Positions 48,616-62,432 of a stretch of 64,000 bases of DNA are shown here, in pieces. A program made the translations under genes and the position numbers. Source of the DNA: Candidula unifasciata (Eukaryota > Mollusca > Gastropoda > Stylommatophora > Geomitridae); NCBI GenBank assembly GCA_905116865.2, contig CAJHNH020000802.1, positions 613,501-677,500 on the forward strand, written 5' to 3'. Position 1 is the stretch's first letter; the number at the start of each line of letters is the position of its first letter. The notes under the pieces are model-generated. The model did no database searches. It worked only from the letters and a program-made list of their open reading frames with translations, and had not been told where the DNA came from.

Positions 48616-49065
48616 GCCGATATCAGACGTCCTTCTGGACACTTTCAGTAGTTATTCAAACTTTAATATTGTTTAAGGAATATATTCATCAATATAATTC
48701 AGCACACCTGGGATCAGATGAAACAAACAGAAGCTAAAGGACATGTTAGAGAAGCCTTTACGTCGTTTGGCTAGCTCGCCTTGTTCTGTTTGTTTCTCCT
48801 ACTTTTGTGAATGCCCATCAATATTCATAGATAGAAATAAAACTCAGAGAAAATGGAGTGACACAAAACTCAGAGAAAATGGACTGAAGTATAAATCAGA
48901 GAACACAGTGGTGATGTTGGAGTTAAAATTACTGTAGTGAGCCTCATTTTCTCCTAGATAAATGATGCCCAGACTGAATGACGTCAGTAATTAATGAAAG
49001 TGGAATATTTTCAGTGTAACACGAGAAATGCTGACCAGACCAACTATCATGAAAATCACAAAGAA
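48616..49065. other. no gene seen
   Basis: A small 27-bp-spaced 'aaaactcagagaaaatgga' duplication at 48839-48880; otherwise nothing recognised. Confidence 0.45.
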
Positions 49066-49190
49066 TTGCTGCCCAGGTGAAATTCACGGGGATCACATAG
49101 AAAGTGCTGGCCAGGTGAAACTCACCGGGATCACATAGAAAGTGCTGGCCAGGTGAAACTCACGGGGATCACATAGAAAGTGCTGGCCAA
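49066..49190. repeat. 38-bp minisatellite, three copies
   Basis: Unit GGCCAGGTGAAACTCACGGG followed by gatcacatagaaagtgct. Confidence 0.93.
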
Positions 49191-50380
49191 ATGGAATGCG
49201 TGTAAATCAGGGAACACGTAGAATGCAGGAGTACGAAGAGGGGCATTAGAAGGCTATATAATGCCTTAGAAAGGGTTGGTGGTCAGTCTCGTTTGGGCCC
49301 AGGAACGGAGTGCATGGACAACGGTGGAAGGGCTGTGGATCCAACATGTGTTTAAGAGTGAATGTCGTTCCTACGTTTAACTTGGCAAACGGAGCGGGCA
49401 GACAAGATGTCTGCCGGCCGTGATAGTTTACCGTCAGGACAGCTGTTGTGTTTTCGGTCATTATGCTTGTGGTAGGACGATTGTGATTTCGGCTAAAAGG
49501 TAAAGTGATATATTTTGAGTTACAATGTATGCTTGGACAGTAGTCTATTTCATGTGCCGGCTGAGGAAGCCGCGAGTGGAAGAATAAAGTGCAGAAACAG
49601 TTTCGTGTTGTTTTCCAGTCGTCCATTTTCTGCTCGTTGTGTGATGTCGGTGTGTGAAAAAGGAATCGTGCAATGACGAGAGCCAGATAGAAGAGAATAG
49701 ACAGTCATTGCAATCACTGACAGAGAGTCTGGGTGGTATCCGGGACTCATTCACAGATACATAAAAATTACACTGACAGCTAGACAGACAGACATAAAAA
49801 CATACAACGAACAGACCCAAAAAAAAAAAAAAACATGTCGTCTAACTGCAACAGCGGATGCGTCAGATCAATTAATTTTACTAGCATCGAACTCAACTCC
49901 TGCTGACTGTATGGTTAGCCGAATGGAATAAATGGCCACACTACATGTCCCAGTCACTTTACTTTTGAAGGCTTCAAACGTGTAGAGTTGGTCATTTCAT
50001 GAATTTCAGTGGACGGTCAATATGTTTATGTTGTAAACATATTGCTTTGTAAATATGTTTTTGCTGTAAATATGTTCTTTTTGTAAACAGACATGTTTCT
50101 GCTGTAAATATGTTCTTTTTGTAAAAAGATGTTTCTTGTGCTGCTATTTATGTGTGCAAAGTGTATCATTCTTACTTTTGAAATTGAAGATTTCCTAAAG
50201 CCAGTAAAGATGTTCAGGAAATTATTATGACAAGTGCATGATATTTTTGTTATTGCATTACATATGTTATTATAGAATATATGCTATTATGAACACAGTC
50301 AAGATCAATACCTGTTCCTGAAGTTACAGAATAAAGTCCACGGAAGTCAAAAAAGAAGGAGGGCTAAAAAGCATTACAAT
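49191..50380. other. no gene seen
   Basis: Unique-looking DNA. A minus-strand frame at 49246-49626 (126 codons) has no recognisable domain. A small 'gctgtaaatatgttctttttgtaaa' repeat lies at 50010-50130. Confidence 0.45.
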
Positions 50381-50384
50381 TGTA

Positions 50385-50485
50385 CAGTTATGCACTAGCA
50401 ATCAAATCAGGGTTCAGACTGTTGTATGCACCTTCCCTGTCCCAACATACGGATGTGAGTCGTGGACTATCCCGCACACATTAAC
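50385..50485 (+). pseudogene. short LINE remnant (post-RT motif)
   Basis: One frame reads AIKSGFRLLYA and, after a one-base shift, TFPVPTYGCESWTIP. This is the conserved 'FPxxxYGCESWT' motif found after the RT thumb in RTE-like and related LINEs; compare FPIATYACETWT in the 4.8-kb copy. Nothing recognisable continues on either side. Confidence 0.65.
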
Positions 50486-51245
50486 CGTTCGGAGACGACA
50501 CGGCCGATTTAACGGCCCGACACAAAACAGCCAAAACAGACGAATCGGTCGGCCCTATTTAAAACACGCCTTGAGATTGTCTGGCAGGTTTTCGTACCAG
50601 TCAACTAGATTGCTTCTCGCATTTCTTGCAGATGTAGACTCTTCAGTAACAGCTTTCGAGAAAGTTGGATGTGTTCTGTAATGTTCAGTGATTTTGTGTG
50701 TATGTGGTGTGTTTGTACCTGTGCAACAGGGAAAAGGAATGTTGCGCCATAGCAACCGAAACATAGCAGGAAGCAGGAAAAGGAGTAAAATCATGTACTA
50801 GAAGTGTCTGAAAAATTCATTCCAGTTTTCTTTAGGTTGGTCATGTTTGTTTTAAAGTAAAAAAAAAAAAGTTTGCATAAATTATGCAAATCAGAATAAT
50901 TAATTCAAAGAAATGTTAAGATTTCAATTAGATTAATAAATATTCTGTTAGCTCATTCAATTTCCTACACGAATATCTACAGTCTGATATTGTGGCGGTG
51001 TCCTTGTCTGCATTGCCAATTCAGTCTAACGACCATACACTCTGTATCCGAGTGCCCTCTTACTCCTCACTTCACAATATTTCTTCAACGATTGAACAGG
51101 TACACCGACATTTAGCCGTGATCGTAGGATGGGTCCATCTGTCTAATGGTTCAGCCTCAAACAGACGGTACAGGTAAAAACGTCACAACATAAAATACAC
51201 ACCGTTTCTGTGCACGTCCCGATGACGCTAATGATGATCCGGTTA
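50486..51245. other. no gene seen
   Basis: A minus-strand frame at 50555-50794 (79 codons) has no recognisable domain. AT-rich patch around 50860-50960. Confidence 0.45.
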
Positions 51246-51425
51246 TCTTCTTTTTCTTCTTTGCGTCCACTAGCTGTAAACTCTAGTGGAAAGTTTTGGT
51301 TGTTCGTCCACTTCTGGACTGCCGTCCTGTTCTAGAACCTGAGTGATGCATGTGCAGACTGTTGATTTCTTATCTCTCAGACAGATGCACTCCGACTTCA
51401 AAGGAAGCTCCCAGTTAGTTGACTC
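51246..51425 (+). repeat. dispersed repeat C, copy
   Basis: Collinear with 56308-56515: 'tctttttcttctttgcgtccactagctgt', 'gttgttcgtccacttctggact', 'cttgttccaaaacctgag'-type and 'cagatgcactccgacttc' blocks occur in the same order. Confidence 0.75.
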
Positions 51426-51473
51426 TTGCCTACAATTTGGCGGCTCTTATTAGTGAACGGCTTCTGCGATCAC

Positions 51474-51511
51474 CGGGGGCGGGGGTGTTGGGGGAGGGGG
51501 GGGGGCGGGGT
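51474..51511 (+). other. G-rich tract with G-quadruplex potential
   Basis: G-runs of 5, 5, 5, 10 and 4 bases separated by 1-4 bases on the plus strand. Confidence 0.7.
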
Positions 51512-51844
51512 TTAAATCATAAAAATGCTTTCAATTGTGTTTTATGTGGAGTTTATGTCATCTTAGTTTTGCACTTCGGTCCTTTTAATTTGTACGGCTA
51601 GAGTCATTGCAAACTATACAAAAGTATATGTTAATGAAACGCTTTATTTGTGTGCGTGTGTGTGTGTGTGTGCGCATGCGCGTGTGTGTGAGAAGTTAAG
51701 AGAATCCTCTCCTGAAGGCTCTGTCTTTTTGGCACTGAAACTCCAAAGAGGCTCCGTCTCCTAGGGGTAAAAGAATATAATCGAAGATTTTGAAATGCTT
51801 TATGAATATACTCAGATGCCATGGGCCAAGAGGAAAAAAAATAC
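51512..51844. other. no gene seen; short (GT)n
   Basis: GT/GC-rich microsatellite at 51650-51690; nothing else recognised. Confidence 0.5.
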
Positions 51845-52415
51845 TTTGTGAAAGATCTGAACATCGAGCAAGGTTAGCTAGGACTGACACAGTAAAAGAT
51901 CTGAACATCAAACAAAGTTAGCTAGGACTGACACAGTAAAAGATCTAAACATTAAACAACGTTAGCTAGGACTGACACAGTAAAAGATCTAAACATCAAA
52001 CAAAGTTAGCTAGGATTGACACAGTAAAAGATCTAAACATCAAACAACGTTAGCTAGGACTGACACAGTAAAAGATCTAAACATCAAACAAAGTTAGCTA
52101 GGACTGACACAGTAAAAGATCTAAACATCAAACAAAGTTAGCTAGGACTGACATAGTAAAAGATCTAAACATCAAACAACGATAGCTAGGACTGACACTG
52201 TAAAAGATCTGAACATCGAGCAAGGTTAGCTAGGACTGACAGTAAAAGATGTGAACATCGAGCAAGGTTAGCTAGGACTGACACTGTAAAAGATCTGAAC
52301 ATCAAACAAGGTTAGCTAGGACTGACAGTAAAAGATCTTAACATCGAGCAAGGTTAGCTAGGACTGACACAGTAAAAGATCTGAACATCGAGCAAGGTTA
52401 GCTAGGACTGAAACT
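51845..52415. repeat. 44-bp minisatellite, about 13 copies
   Basis: Unit GACACAGTAAAAGATCTAAA followed by catcaaacaaagttagctaggact. Outer copies carry 'catcgagcaaggtt', inner copies 'catcaaacaa', so the centre has been homogenised. Confidence 0.96.
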
Positions 52416-53224
52416 AAAATATGATTGTGCTGTTGAGCGCTGCGGTAGACTGGGAAGAATAGCAGCAGAAGACGTGAGGTCAGGAAAGAGAGGCTGGAGC
52501 ACACCAGAGCCAGGATGAGCACGAGGTACAAGTGGCACAATGGGTATGCGAGTGGACGAGGTCGGAGGTCTGGTGAGCGACCGGGTTTCTCTCAGTCAGG
52601 ATGTGGTGAGACCCAAGATCTGCAAAGGACCTGCTACATGATGATGATGCTATTATAGTCTTATTCCATGAAGGGCTGATGGGTCTAGAAAGGACTAGAA
52701 CCGGCACCAAACATCTAAGAACCAATAACATGAAAAGAGGCCATTTTTTATTTGGACAAATGACACAAAAACTGGCCACATACACCAGACCAGTGTAAAA
52801 TTCACCCATCAATGTGGACTAGGCCTTTGCCGTTGGCTACCCTGTGTGGTAGAGTCATGTCACGAGCTTTCGACAGCGCAGCGCGCATTTACAGTCATTG
52901 TATATCGGTATATGGCCTAGGGGAGACAGAGCCTCCATGGACGTGACTCGAGGACTAAAGCATAGATTCTGGCTAATCAGAAAAGCCAATCTATAATGGA
53001 CATTGATCCACGCAGCATGGACCGATATGACAGAGAACAATACTGAATACATACAGCTACAGAAAGCCCCCCCCCCCCTCTTTTTCCCCCGGGACTCGGC
53101 AAGCTAAATCAATACATATACTCGTATATTTATTTCCCTGGGGTGGGAATATGGGCTCCAGAGAAACTGACAAATATAGTACGTGTGATATAGAGCGTGT
53201 GTGAAAATATTAACGTAGTTGTGG
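52416..53224. other. no gene seen
   Basis: Unique-looking sequence with a C run at 53068-53077. The 'tacatgatgatgatgct' at 52636-52652 resembles a LINE tail but has no coding support upstream. Confidence 0.45.
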
Positions 53225-53810
53225 TTTTACTGATGTATCAGCTATTGTTACACTGATGTATCAGCCATTGTTACACTGATGTATCAGCCATTGTTACACT
53301 GATGTATCAGCCATTGTTACACTGATGTATCAGCCATTGTTACACTGATGTATCAGCCTTTGCTACACTGATGTATCAGCCATTGCTACACTGATGTATC
53401 AGCCATTGTTACACTTATGTATCAGCTATTGTTACACTCATGTAACAGCCATTGTCACACTCATGTAACAGCCATTGTCACATTCATGTTGCAGCCATTG
53501 TTACACTCATGAAGCGAACATTGTTACACTCATATAGCGAACATTGTTACACTGATGAATCAGCCATTATTACACTGACACATCAGCGATTATTACACTG
53601 GTGTACCAGCCATTGGTACACTTATGTATCAACAATTGTTACAATTGTGCATCAACCATGGTTACACTGATGTACCAGTCATTGTTACACTAATGTATAA
53701 ACAATTGTTACAATTGTGCATCAACCATTGTTACACTGATGTACCAGTCAATGTTACACTGATTTATCAACCATTGTTACACTGATGTATTAGTCATTGT
53801 TACAGTAATT
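53225..53810. repeat. 23-bp minisatellite, about 25 copies
   Basis: Unit CACTGATGTATCAGCCATTG followed by TTA; well conserved at the left, increasingly diverged to the right. Confidence 0.95.
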
Positions 53811-53851
53811 TAGCATACACTGTTACTTTCACTACTACTCGGATTTTCTTT

Positions 53852-53880
53852 TCTCTCTCCATCCCTCTCTCTCTCTCTCT

Positions 53881-53917
<37 letters not shown>

Positions 53918-53933
53918 GCGCGCGCGCGCGCGT
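53852..53933. repeat. (CT)n then (CG)n microsatellite
   Basis: A CT tract to about 53913, then alternating CG (about eight units) ending 'cgtacg'. Confidence 0.95.
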
Positions 53934-54514
53934 ACGCTTTCTCTGAACTGATATGAACCTGTAATACATTTTAGCACGATAAAACAGAAGTCAAAGACAT
54001 ACACGCACGCACACGAAAAACACACACACATACATAGTGATAACACAACATAACATAAGACACATACATGCCATCGATGTTGCTAGACGTGCAAAACAAG
54101 TGAGACTAAAATGTGCAAGACCACGTGTGTCCGCAGCTCGCCCTATTAATGCAACAAAAATTGCCGAAAAAGCCTGTCTATCACCGCCATTTGCAACTCA
54201 CCGACTCCACCAACGACCTCCAGGCTCACAAAAGTCTAAATCGGCAACACTACGATCGCCTCATGAATATTCATGAACTCGGCAGCTACTGTTTAACTAT
54301 GGCTACTATCGCGGCTGGTCGCCCCACACTTGCTAATGTAGGCACTGGGGCGGCAACACCTGGCGACACAAATATGCAAATTACTTGAACAGAAACCGGC
54401 TCCAGTCTAGGGTAATAAATCACGTGATCTGTTTATCACGGGGCAATTATTCTAGGATGTGTTTCCGGAAGCGAGATATCAATTACCAGTGTCTTTCACA
54501 ACATGGCTGATAGC
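53934..54514. other. no gene seen
   Basis: Non-repetitive stretch between arrays. Two overlapping plus-strand frames (54037-54276, 54113-54388) show no recognisable domain. Confidence 0.45.
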
Positions 54515-56300
54515 ACAGTTTGTAGAGTTGGAGTCGGGGACAGTCTTTAGATCACAGTTTGTAGAGTTGGAGTCGGGGACAGTCTTTAGATCACAGTTTG
54601 TAGAGTTGGGGTGGGGGACAGTCTTTAGAGCACAGTTTGTAGAGTTGGGGTGGGGGACAGTCTTTAGATCACAGTTTGTAGAGTTGGGGTGGGGGACAGT
54701 CTTTAGATCACAGTTTGTAGAGTTGGAGTCGGGGACAGTCTTTAGATCACAGTTTGTAGAGTTGGGGTGGGGGACAGTCTTTAGAGCACAGTTTGTAGAG
54801 TTGGGGTGGGGGACAGTCTTTAGAGCACAGTTTGTAGAGTTGGGGTGGGGGGGACAGTCTTTAGATCACAGTTTTGTAGAGTTGGGGTGGGGGACAGTCT
54901 TTAGAGCACAGTTTGTAGAGTTGGGGTGGGGGACAGTCTTTAGATCACAGTTTGTAGAGTTGGGGTGGGGGACAGTCTTTAGATCACAGTTTGTAGAGTT
55001 GGAGTCGGGGACAGTCTTTAGATCACAGTTTGTAGAGTTGGAGTCGGGGACAGTCTTTAGATCACAGTTTGTAGAGTTGGGGTGGGGGACAGTCTTTAGA
55101 TCACAGTTTGTAGAGTTGTAGTGGGGGACAGTCTTCATAGCACAGTTTGTAGAGTTGGAGTGGGAGACAGTCTTTAGATCACAGTTTGTAGAGTTGGAGT
55201 CGGGGACAGTCTTCATAGCACAGTTTGTAGAGTTGTAGTGGGGGACAGTCTTTAGATCACAGTTTGTAGAGTTGGAGTGGGAGACAGTCTTTAGAGCACA
55301 GTTTGTAGAGTTGTAGTGGGGGACAGTCTTCATAGCACAGTTTGTAGAGTTGGAGTGGGAGACAGTCTTTAGAGCACAGTTTGTAGAGTTGTAGTGGGGG
55401 ACAGTCTTCATAGCACAGTTTGTAGAGTTGGAGTGGGAGACAGTCTTTAGAGCACAGTTTGTAGAGTTGTAGTGGGGGATAGTCTTCATAGCACGGTTTG
55501 TAGAGTTGGGGTGGGGGACAGTCTTTAGATCACAGTTTGTAGAGTTGGAGTGGGAGACAGTCTTTAGAGCACAGTTTGTAGAGTTGGAGTGGGAGACAGT
55601 CTTTAGATCACAGTTTGTAGAGTTGGAGTGGGGGACAGTCTTTAGATCACAGTTTGTAGAGTTGGGGTGGGGGACAGTCTTTATATCACAGTTTGTAGAG
55701 TTGTAGTGGGGGACAGTCTTTATATCACAGTTTGTAGAGTTGGAGTGGGGGACAGTCTTTAGATCACAGTTTGTAGAGTTGGAGTGGGGGACAGTCTTTA
55801 GATCACAGTTTGTAGAGTTGGAGTGGGGGACAGTCTTTAGATCACAGTTTGTAGAGTTGGGGTGGGGGACAGTCTTTAGATCACAGTTTGTAGAGTTGTA
55901 GTGGGGGACAGTTTTTATATCACAGTTTGTAGAGTTGGAGTGGGGGACAGTCTTTAGATCACAGTTTGTAGAGTTGGAGTGGGGGACAGTCTTTAGATCA
56001 CAGTTTGTAGAGTTGGAGTGGGGGACAGTCTTTAGATCACAGTTTGTAGAGTTGGGGTGGGGGACAGTCTTTATATCACAGTTTGTAGAGTTGTAGTGGG
56101 GGACAGTCTTTAGATCACAGTTTGTAGAGTTGGGGTGGGGGGCAGTCTTCCTAGCACATTTTGTAGAGTTGGGGTGGGGGGCAGTCTTCATAGCACAGTT
56201 TGTGGTATTAGGGTGGGGGACAGTTTTCATAGCACAGTTTGTGGTATTAGGGTGGGGGACAGTTTTCATAGCACAGTTTGTAGAGTTGGGGTGGGGAGAG
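54515..56300. repeat. 39-bp minisatellite, about 45 copies
   Basis: Unit CACAGTTTGTAGAGTTGGAG followed by TGGGGGACAGTCTTTAGAT, with tggag/tgggg/tgtag and tttagat/tttagag/ttcatag/tttatat alternatives. The unit is 13 codons, which keeps a 515-codon minus frame open. The rightmost copies carry 'gtggtattaggg'. Repeat artefact, not a gene. Confidence 0.97.
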
Positions 56301-56304
56301 ACAG

Positions 56305-56585
56305 ACTTCATCTTTTTCTTTGCGTCTACTGGCTGTTTCACCTGGAATATTCTCGTTGTTCGTCCACCTCTGGACTTTAGTCTTGTTCCAAAACCTGAGT
56401 TTTGCGTGCCCATCCATTTAACAGATCGGAATTAACTGTCTGCAGATTGTTGGTTCTTTGCATCTCAGGCAGATGCACTCCAACTTCGATGAAAGCCAGC
56501 AATTAGTTTACACGTACGACATGCTTGTTAGGGAGGCAGTGGGTCTATTCTTGTTTTCCCTTCAATGGGGCCCTGAAATCCACAC
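56305..56585 (+). repeat. dispersed repeat C, longest copy
   Basis: The left part (56308-56515) matches 51246-51425. The right part (56515-56575: cgacatgcttgttaggg, then 'gggtctattcttgttttccc') matches the inverted copy at 22838-22945. It therefore joins the two otherwise separate fragments into one repeat family of at least 270 bp. Confidence 0.75.
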
Positions 56586-56599
56586 ACGGAGGAATGCAT

Positions 56600-57310
56600 A
56601 GTGTACACACACATACTCACACATACATACACATATACATACATACACACACATACACATACATACACATACATACACATACATACACACACACATGCAT
56701 ATTTTTATACATACATAAATACATACATACATGCATACATACATGCATACATGCATACATGCATACATGCATACATGCATACATACATACATACATACAT
56801 ACATACATACATACATACATACATACATACATACATACATACATACATACATACATACATACATACATACATACATACATACATACATACATACATACAT
56901 ACATACATACATACATACATACATACATACATACATACATACATACATACATACATACATACATACATACATACATACATACATACATACATACATACAC
57001 ACATACACACATACATACATACACACATACACACATACACACATTCACACATTCACACATTCACACATTCACACATACATACATACTCACACACATACAC
57101 ACAGACAGGCAGACATACAGACAGGCAGACATACAGACAGGCAGACATACAGACATGCAGACATACATGCATACATACATACATGCATACATACATACAT
57201 GGATACATACATACATGGATACATACATACATGGATACATACATACATGCATACATACACACATGCATACATACATACATGCATAAATACATACATGCCT
57301 ATATACATGC
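56600..57310. repeat. (ACAT)n microsatellite
   Basis: A pure ACAT core of about 230 bases at 56768-57000 is flanked by variant tetramers (acac, gcat, acag, ggat). Frames on all strands spelling His-Thr-Tyr-Ile or Met-Cys-Val-Tyr are repeat artefacts. Confidence 0.98.
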
Positions 57311-58292
57311 AGTCATGCATGGAGACACACACATGCACACACGGAACTCCCACAGAGACACACACACTCAAGAAGACAAAAATACAGACACACACACAGA
57401 CACTTACATATAAACAGACAAAGGGAAACACACAGCAGACATATATACATTCGTGCTCACACACTGACACAAACATACGCAGACAAACATGCAGACACAT
57501 ACATACAGCCACATAGACACACACGCAGTCAAACACACACACAAAAATACAGACAAACAGACAGACAAACATACTGACACCCACACAGACAAACACGCAG
57601 AAATGCATACACAGACAAACACATAGAAATACACACGCAGACACATATGTAAAGCACGCACAGACATAGACTCTGACATGCAGACACATACACACAATAA
57701 AGGGGCACATAAATACACACAGAGAAACACACATTAACATGCACACACAGACAGACACATACACTCACGCAGACAGACATACAGACACCCACACACAGAG
57801 ATACATACATACATACACACAGCCTCATAGACACACCCACAGACGAACACACATAAACATACACAGGTAAACATCAAAACACAGACAGGGACACACACAG
57901 ACACACACGAAGATATACACACAGTCACATCAGATATGCAGACAAACACCGCGACACACACACAGACACATATACATATACACAACCACATGTATCCATT
58001 CGCACATACACACACACGCAGACACACATACACAACAAAGAGGAACACTTAAACACACAGAAACACACACAGACCAATTCATACTGAAACATATACGTGG
58101 ACATACGCGCGAAAACACACACATTCGCACATATACACAAGGACACAGACGCATACATTCGCAGACACACACGCAGATACACAAGCAGACAAACAACATA
58201 CCCAGAATCATATGTATACAAACACGCCTACAGATACATACATATAACACACGCGCACTCAAACATACCTATCATACACACCTTGTTTAATA
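57311..58292. repeat. degenerate ACAC/ACAG-rich repeat
   Basis: A decayed continuation of the ACAT/ACAC microsatellite: cacacaga, acatac and gcagaca motifs without a fixed period. Confidence 0.88.
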
Positions 58293-58302
58293 ATAAAATA
58301 GC

Positions 58303-59332
<1,030 letters not shown>

Positions 59333-59714
59333 TGTAAATTGTATAGAAATATGTCTTTATGTATAGAAGAAAGTATGAAATCAATGGTGCCCCGAATAAC
59401 TTGTGTCTGAGATCAGGGCATTAGAATGAGAGGGCAGACATGAACCAAACTGCCAGGAGAATTTAAGAGTGCTTGTCTGTTTCCGGGCAAAATCTGCAAT
59501 AGGTTTATTGAAATCACATTAGGGGAAACATAGATCTTCGCCCGGTAGCCCTCTGACGTCTGCTGTTCGATCTGCCAATTTGGATTCCAGAGTAAATCCC
59601 AGTGAAGTGCTCTCAAAACGATTTTGGCTTTTCTAGAGTCCGGATGTGTTAAATCTGGACATGAAATTGCCTGTCGTGGAAAAAATGTGCCAGAAGAGGA
59701 TGATGTTACTGAAG
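59333..59714. other. no gene seen
   Basis: Unique-looking spacer. Confidence 0.45.
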
Positions 59715-60110
59715 TAAGTAAGAATAGAAATTGAAGAGGGTGGTGTTACTAAAGAAAGCAAGAACATAGATTAAAGGTGATGATGTTAATGAAGAAAGTA
59801 AGAACATAGATTAAAGGTGATGATGTTAATGAAGAAAGAAAGAACATAGATTAAAGGTGATGATGTTAATGAAGAAAGTAAGAACATAGATTAAAGGTGA
59901 TGACGTTAATGAAGAAAGTAAAAACATAAATTAAAGGTGATGATGTTAATGAAGAAAGTAAGAACATAGATTAAAGGTGATGATGTTAATGAAGAAAGTA
60001 AGAACATAGATTAAAGGTGATGATGTTAATGAAGAAAGTAAGAACATAGATTAAAGGTGATGATGTTAATGAAGAAAGTAAGAACATAGATTAAAGGTGA
60101 TGATGTTAAT
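59715..60110. repeat. 40-bp minisatellite, left half
   Basis: About ten copies of GAAGAAAGTAAGAACATAGA followed by ttaaaggtgatgatgttaat. The first copy is diverged. Interrupted after TTAAT by a 2.3-kb insertion and resumed at 62433. Confidence 0.96.
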
Positions 60111-62432
60111 TGTGACGTGACGCCTGGTTTAAAATGTTTATAATGTTGAGTAGGGATGTTGCTCTCAACACATTCCCTCCACCAGATTAACCGAACTAAA
60201 ATCTGAGTTATGTTGCTCTCAGACAAAGTCCTGGATATCCAAGAAAACAACCATATTGGCTCGTTAAGTATATTAACATTAGCTGAACTTGGTACCCACA
60301 AGAGAAGGCAAGGAATTTTAGATGTCTATAGCATTATATTAAATGAATTATTAGACAGGGCAAATGATTCCTCCGTCATCTACCTTCTCCCGGTGTTATT
60401 ATGAATAATTAAAGAATTATTATATTATTATTTGAGCTCCCACCAAATGGTATTCTATCTTAACAGTTTAATTAACATGTAAGAACAGACATTTGGAATT
60501 ACAAAAAAACTGATGCAGGATAAGACCATATATTTGATTTATTAACCTAGCAATCAGAGTATGACATTAGTCATCATTATTGTTATAATAGATAGTGATG
60601 GTATGGTGATAATGAGGTGCTTCAGCTAGATAACTGAGCACCTAAGGTTAGAGTGAATGGATAATGGTGGTGATAAGTTTACATCCATAACACATGGTGA
60701 GACGTAACTTAATTATCATAGAACCTCTGACAGCCGTGGGTACTGTCAAGTTCTTCCACCTTTTCCTCCCAGTTCTCCTGGTCCTCCTCCTCGGTTCCTG
60801 CTTGTCCCCACCTCGTTCTCCACCTTGTTCTCCACATCGTTCTCCACCTCGTTCTCCACCTCGTTCTCCACCTCGTTCCCAGCTGGCCGAGTCTAACACA
60901 ATGTAGTCTCTTTCATGGACTGATCGTCACATGGGCGCTGTAATCATGGAAACGAAACACATACGTGTAGTATCTTGACTTACACTAAGAATGCATGTAT
61001 CAATTAATATAACGTAGAATAATAAAATATATCCCATCACTCATCCTCATATTCCACATCCTCTCCAGTCTAGTCTGAAGGTCTTTTGTCTTACATGGGC
61101 GTCACATATCCTGCCTTCCTCTCTCATGCTATGTCATGATAGTTGACTTTCTAAGTCTGTTGTCTGTCATCACTCAGACTTCCAACTGGCGGACATTGAT
61201 ATTACATGACCACGTGGAGCAGGTTATGTGCTGAAAACTCCAACACTTTATATGTGCACGCTGTCCTGAATATTATCTTTCAGTGACCGTGAATACTGTA
61301 CACCCATCATTCTTCCCCTGGGGTTATAAATCCCCTGTTTAGGTGAACACATTAAGTGAGCACATGGTGGGAACACAAAACGTAGCAGCATCCCTGCACA
61401 TATTTGGGCATGATTTCCCACCGTCCAAACTCATATTTTGGCTGATCATGGAAACAATATAATTACATTTCATTATAGCAAATGTCCTTGCTCACATCTT
61501 ATTTTATACACATGATAACATACACTGAAAAACATGTGACACAAACATACAAGAAATAGGAATAGTTTAGCAGTTCCCTAACTGAGATACTGAATACTCA
61601 CAAAGAACTATTTCAAGCAGAATGTGCAGACAAATTAGGAAAAGGTAGTATAGACTAAGCTTAACTCTCTAACCTATGTATACAAGACTAAAATTAATAT
61701 TTTCTCTTACCTGGGAACTTTCCATCAATCGCCAAAACAGAATGCGACCGTAAAATACCTTTACGTCGACCTGTGTTTGTTTGCCGGCAGGCTGCGATTA
61801 ATGACGGGAATTCCACAGGCTCGAAGTATAAGTATCAATCTATTGTTCAAATTAAACTCCTCCCTTTCCTTGGTTCTACCCAACCCTCAAGACGATGACT
61901 TAAGCCCCGACTCTGAAGTAGCTATCAGATCAATTAGCTAACAAGTGGCCTGTCAGTCAATTCTGGACTGACATCCCTAGAGCAAACATTCTTAAGTGAC
62001 CCAATCTAGTTTACAACGAATCTAACTAGCCGGTGTGAAAACGGTCCGTGAAGCCATTGTGTTTACGACTTGACCCAGATCAAACATTCCTAATTAGCAA
62101 ACACCTGTTCTGCCAAGAATTACACTGACTTGCGAAACTCCGACCTCTGGGCTCCACAATGTCTAGCGTCAACTCAATTTCTACAGTCTGGTCAGGAGAT
62201 AACATTCTGACACTGGCGTGAGAAAGGAAATTCTCTAGCCCCGGTGTAATTGCGTAACATTACCCAAGACTCAGTCGCTTTGTCTGGACTAAGGACTGGA
62301 AACATTTAAATCAATTCTGGTTTAAAGTAATATTAGGGTAAAGGGCAGAGTAAATATAATCCTGTCTCTTTAGAACCAGAAGAACTTATTACAAGTACTA
62401 ACTTCTGGAACCACTGAGATCGTATCGTGACA
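60111..62432. mobile_element. TG...CA insertion of 2.3 kb with 5-bp duplication, possible LTR
   Basis: The insertion begins TGTGACGTGACG and ends, read on the minus strand, TGTCACGATACG (8 of 12 agree). TTAAT flanks both sides (60106-60110, 62433-62437) and is a normal part of the array unit, so the insertion split the array cleanly. It carries no recognised gag, pol or transposase. No second copy of the left end was found inside, so it is a long solo LTR or a non-autonomous element. A CTCGTTCTCCAC 12-bp repeat lies inside at 60790-60882. Confidence 0.75.
60790..60882. repeat. 12-bp minisatellite, about seven copies
   Basis: Unit CTCGTTCTCCAC, internal to the 2.3-kb insertion. Confidence 0.93.

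Noticed and set aside
52430..52655. Possible LINE tail ending in ATGATGATGATG
   Set aside because: The upstream translation lacks the expected DRxxWR motif; the trinucleotide run alone is weak evidence.
53934..54420. Non-repetitive island as a host exon
   Set aside because: No convincing splice-bounded frame or domain; two overlapping frames conflict.
54866..56413. 515-codon minus-strand frame
   Set aside because: Thirteen-residue repeats from the 39-bp array; indels of G in some units break the frame in others.
56525..58262. Cys/Tyr/Val-rich and His/Thr-rich frames
   Set aside because: Direct translation of ACAT/ACAC microsatellite on either strand.
60210..60404. 64-codon frame in the 2.3-kb insertion
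   Set aside because: No recognisable domain and no neighbouring frame that would complete a gene.
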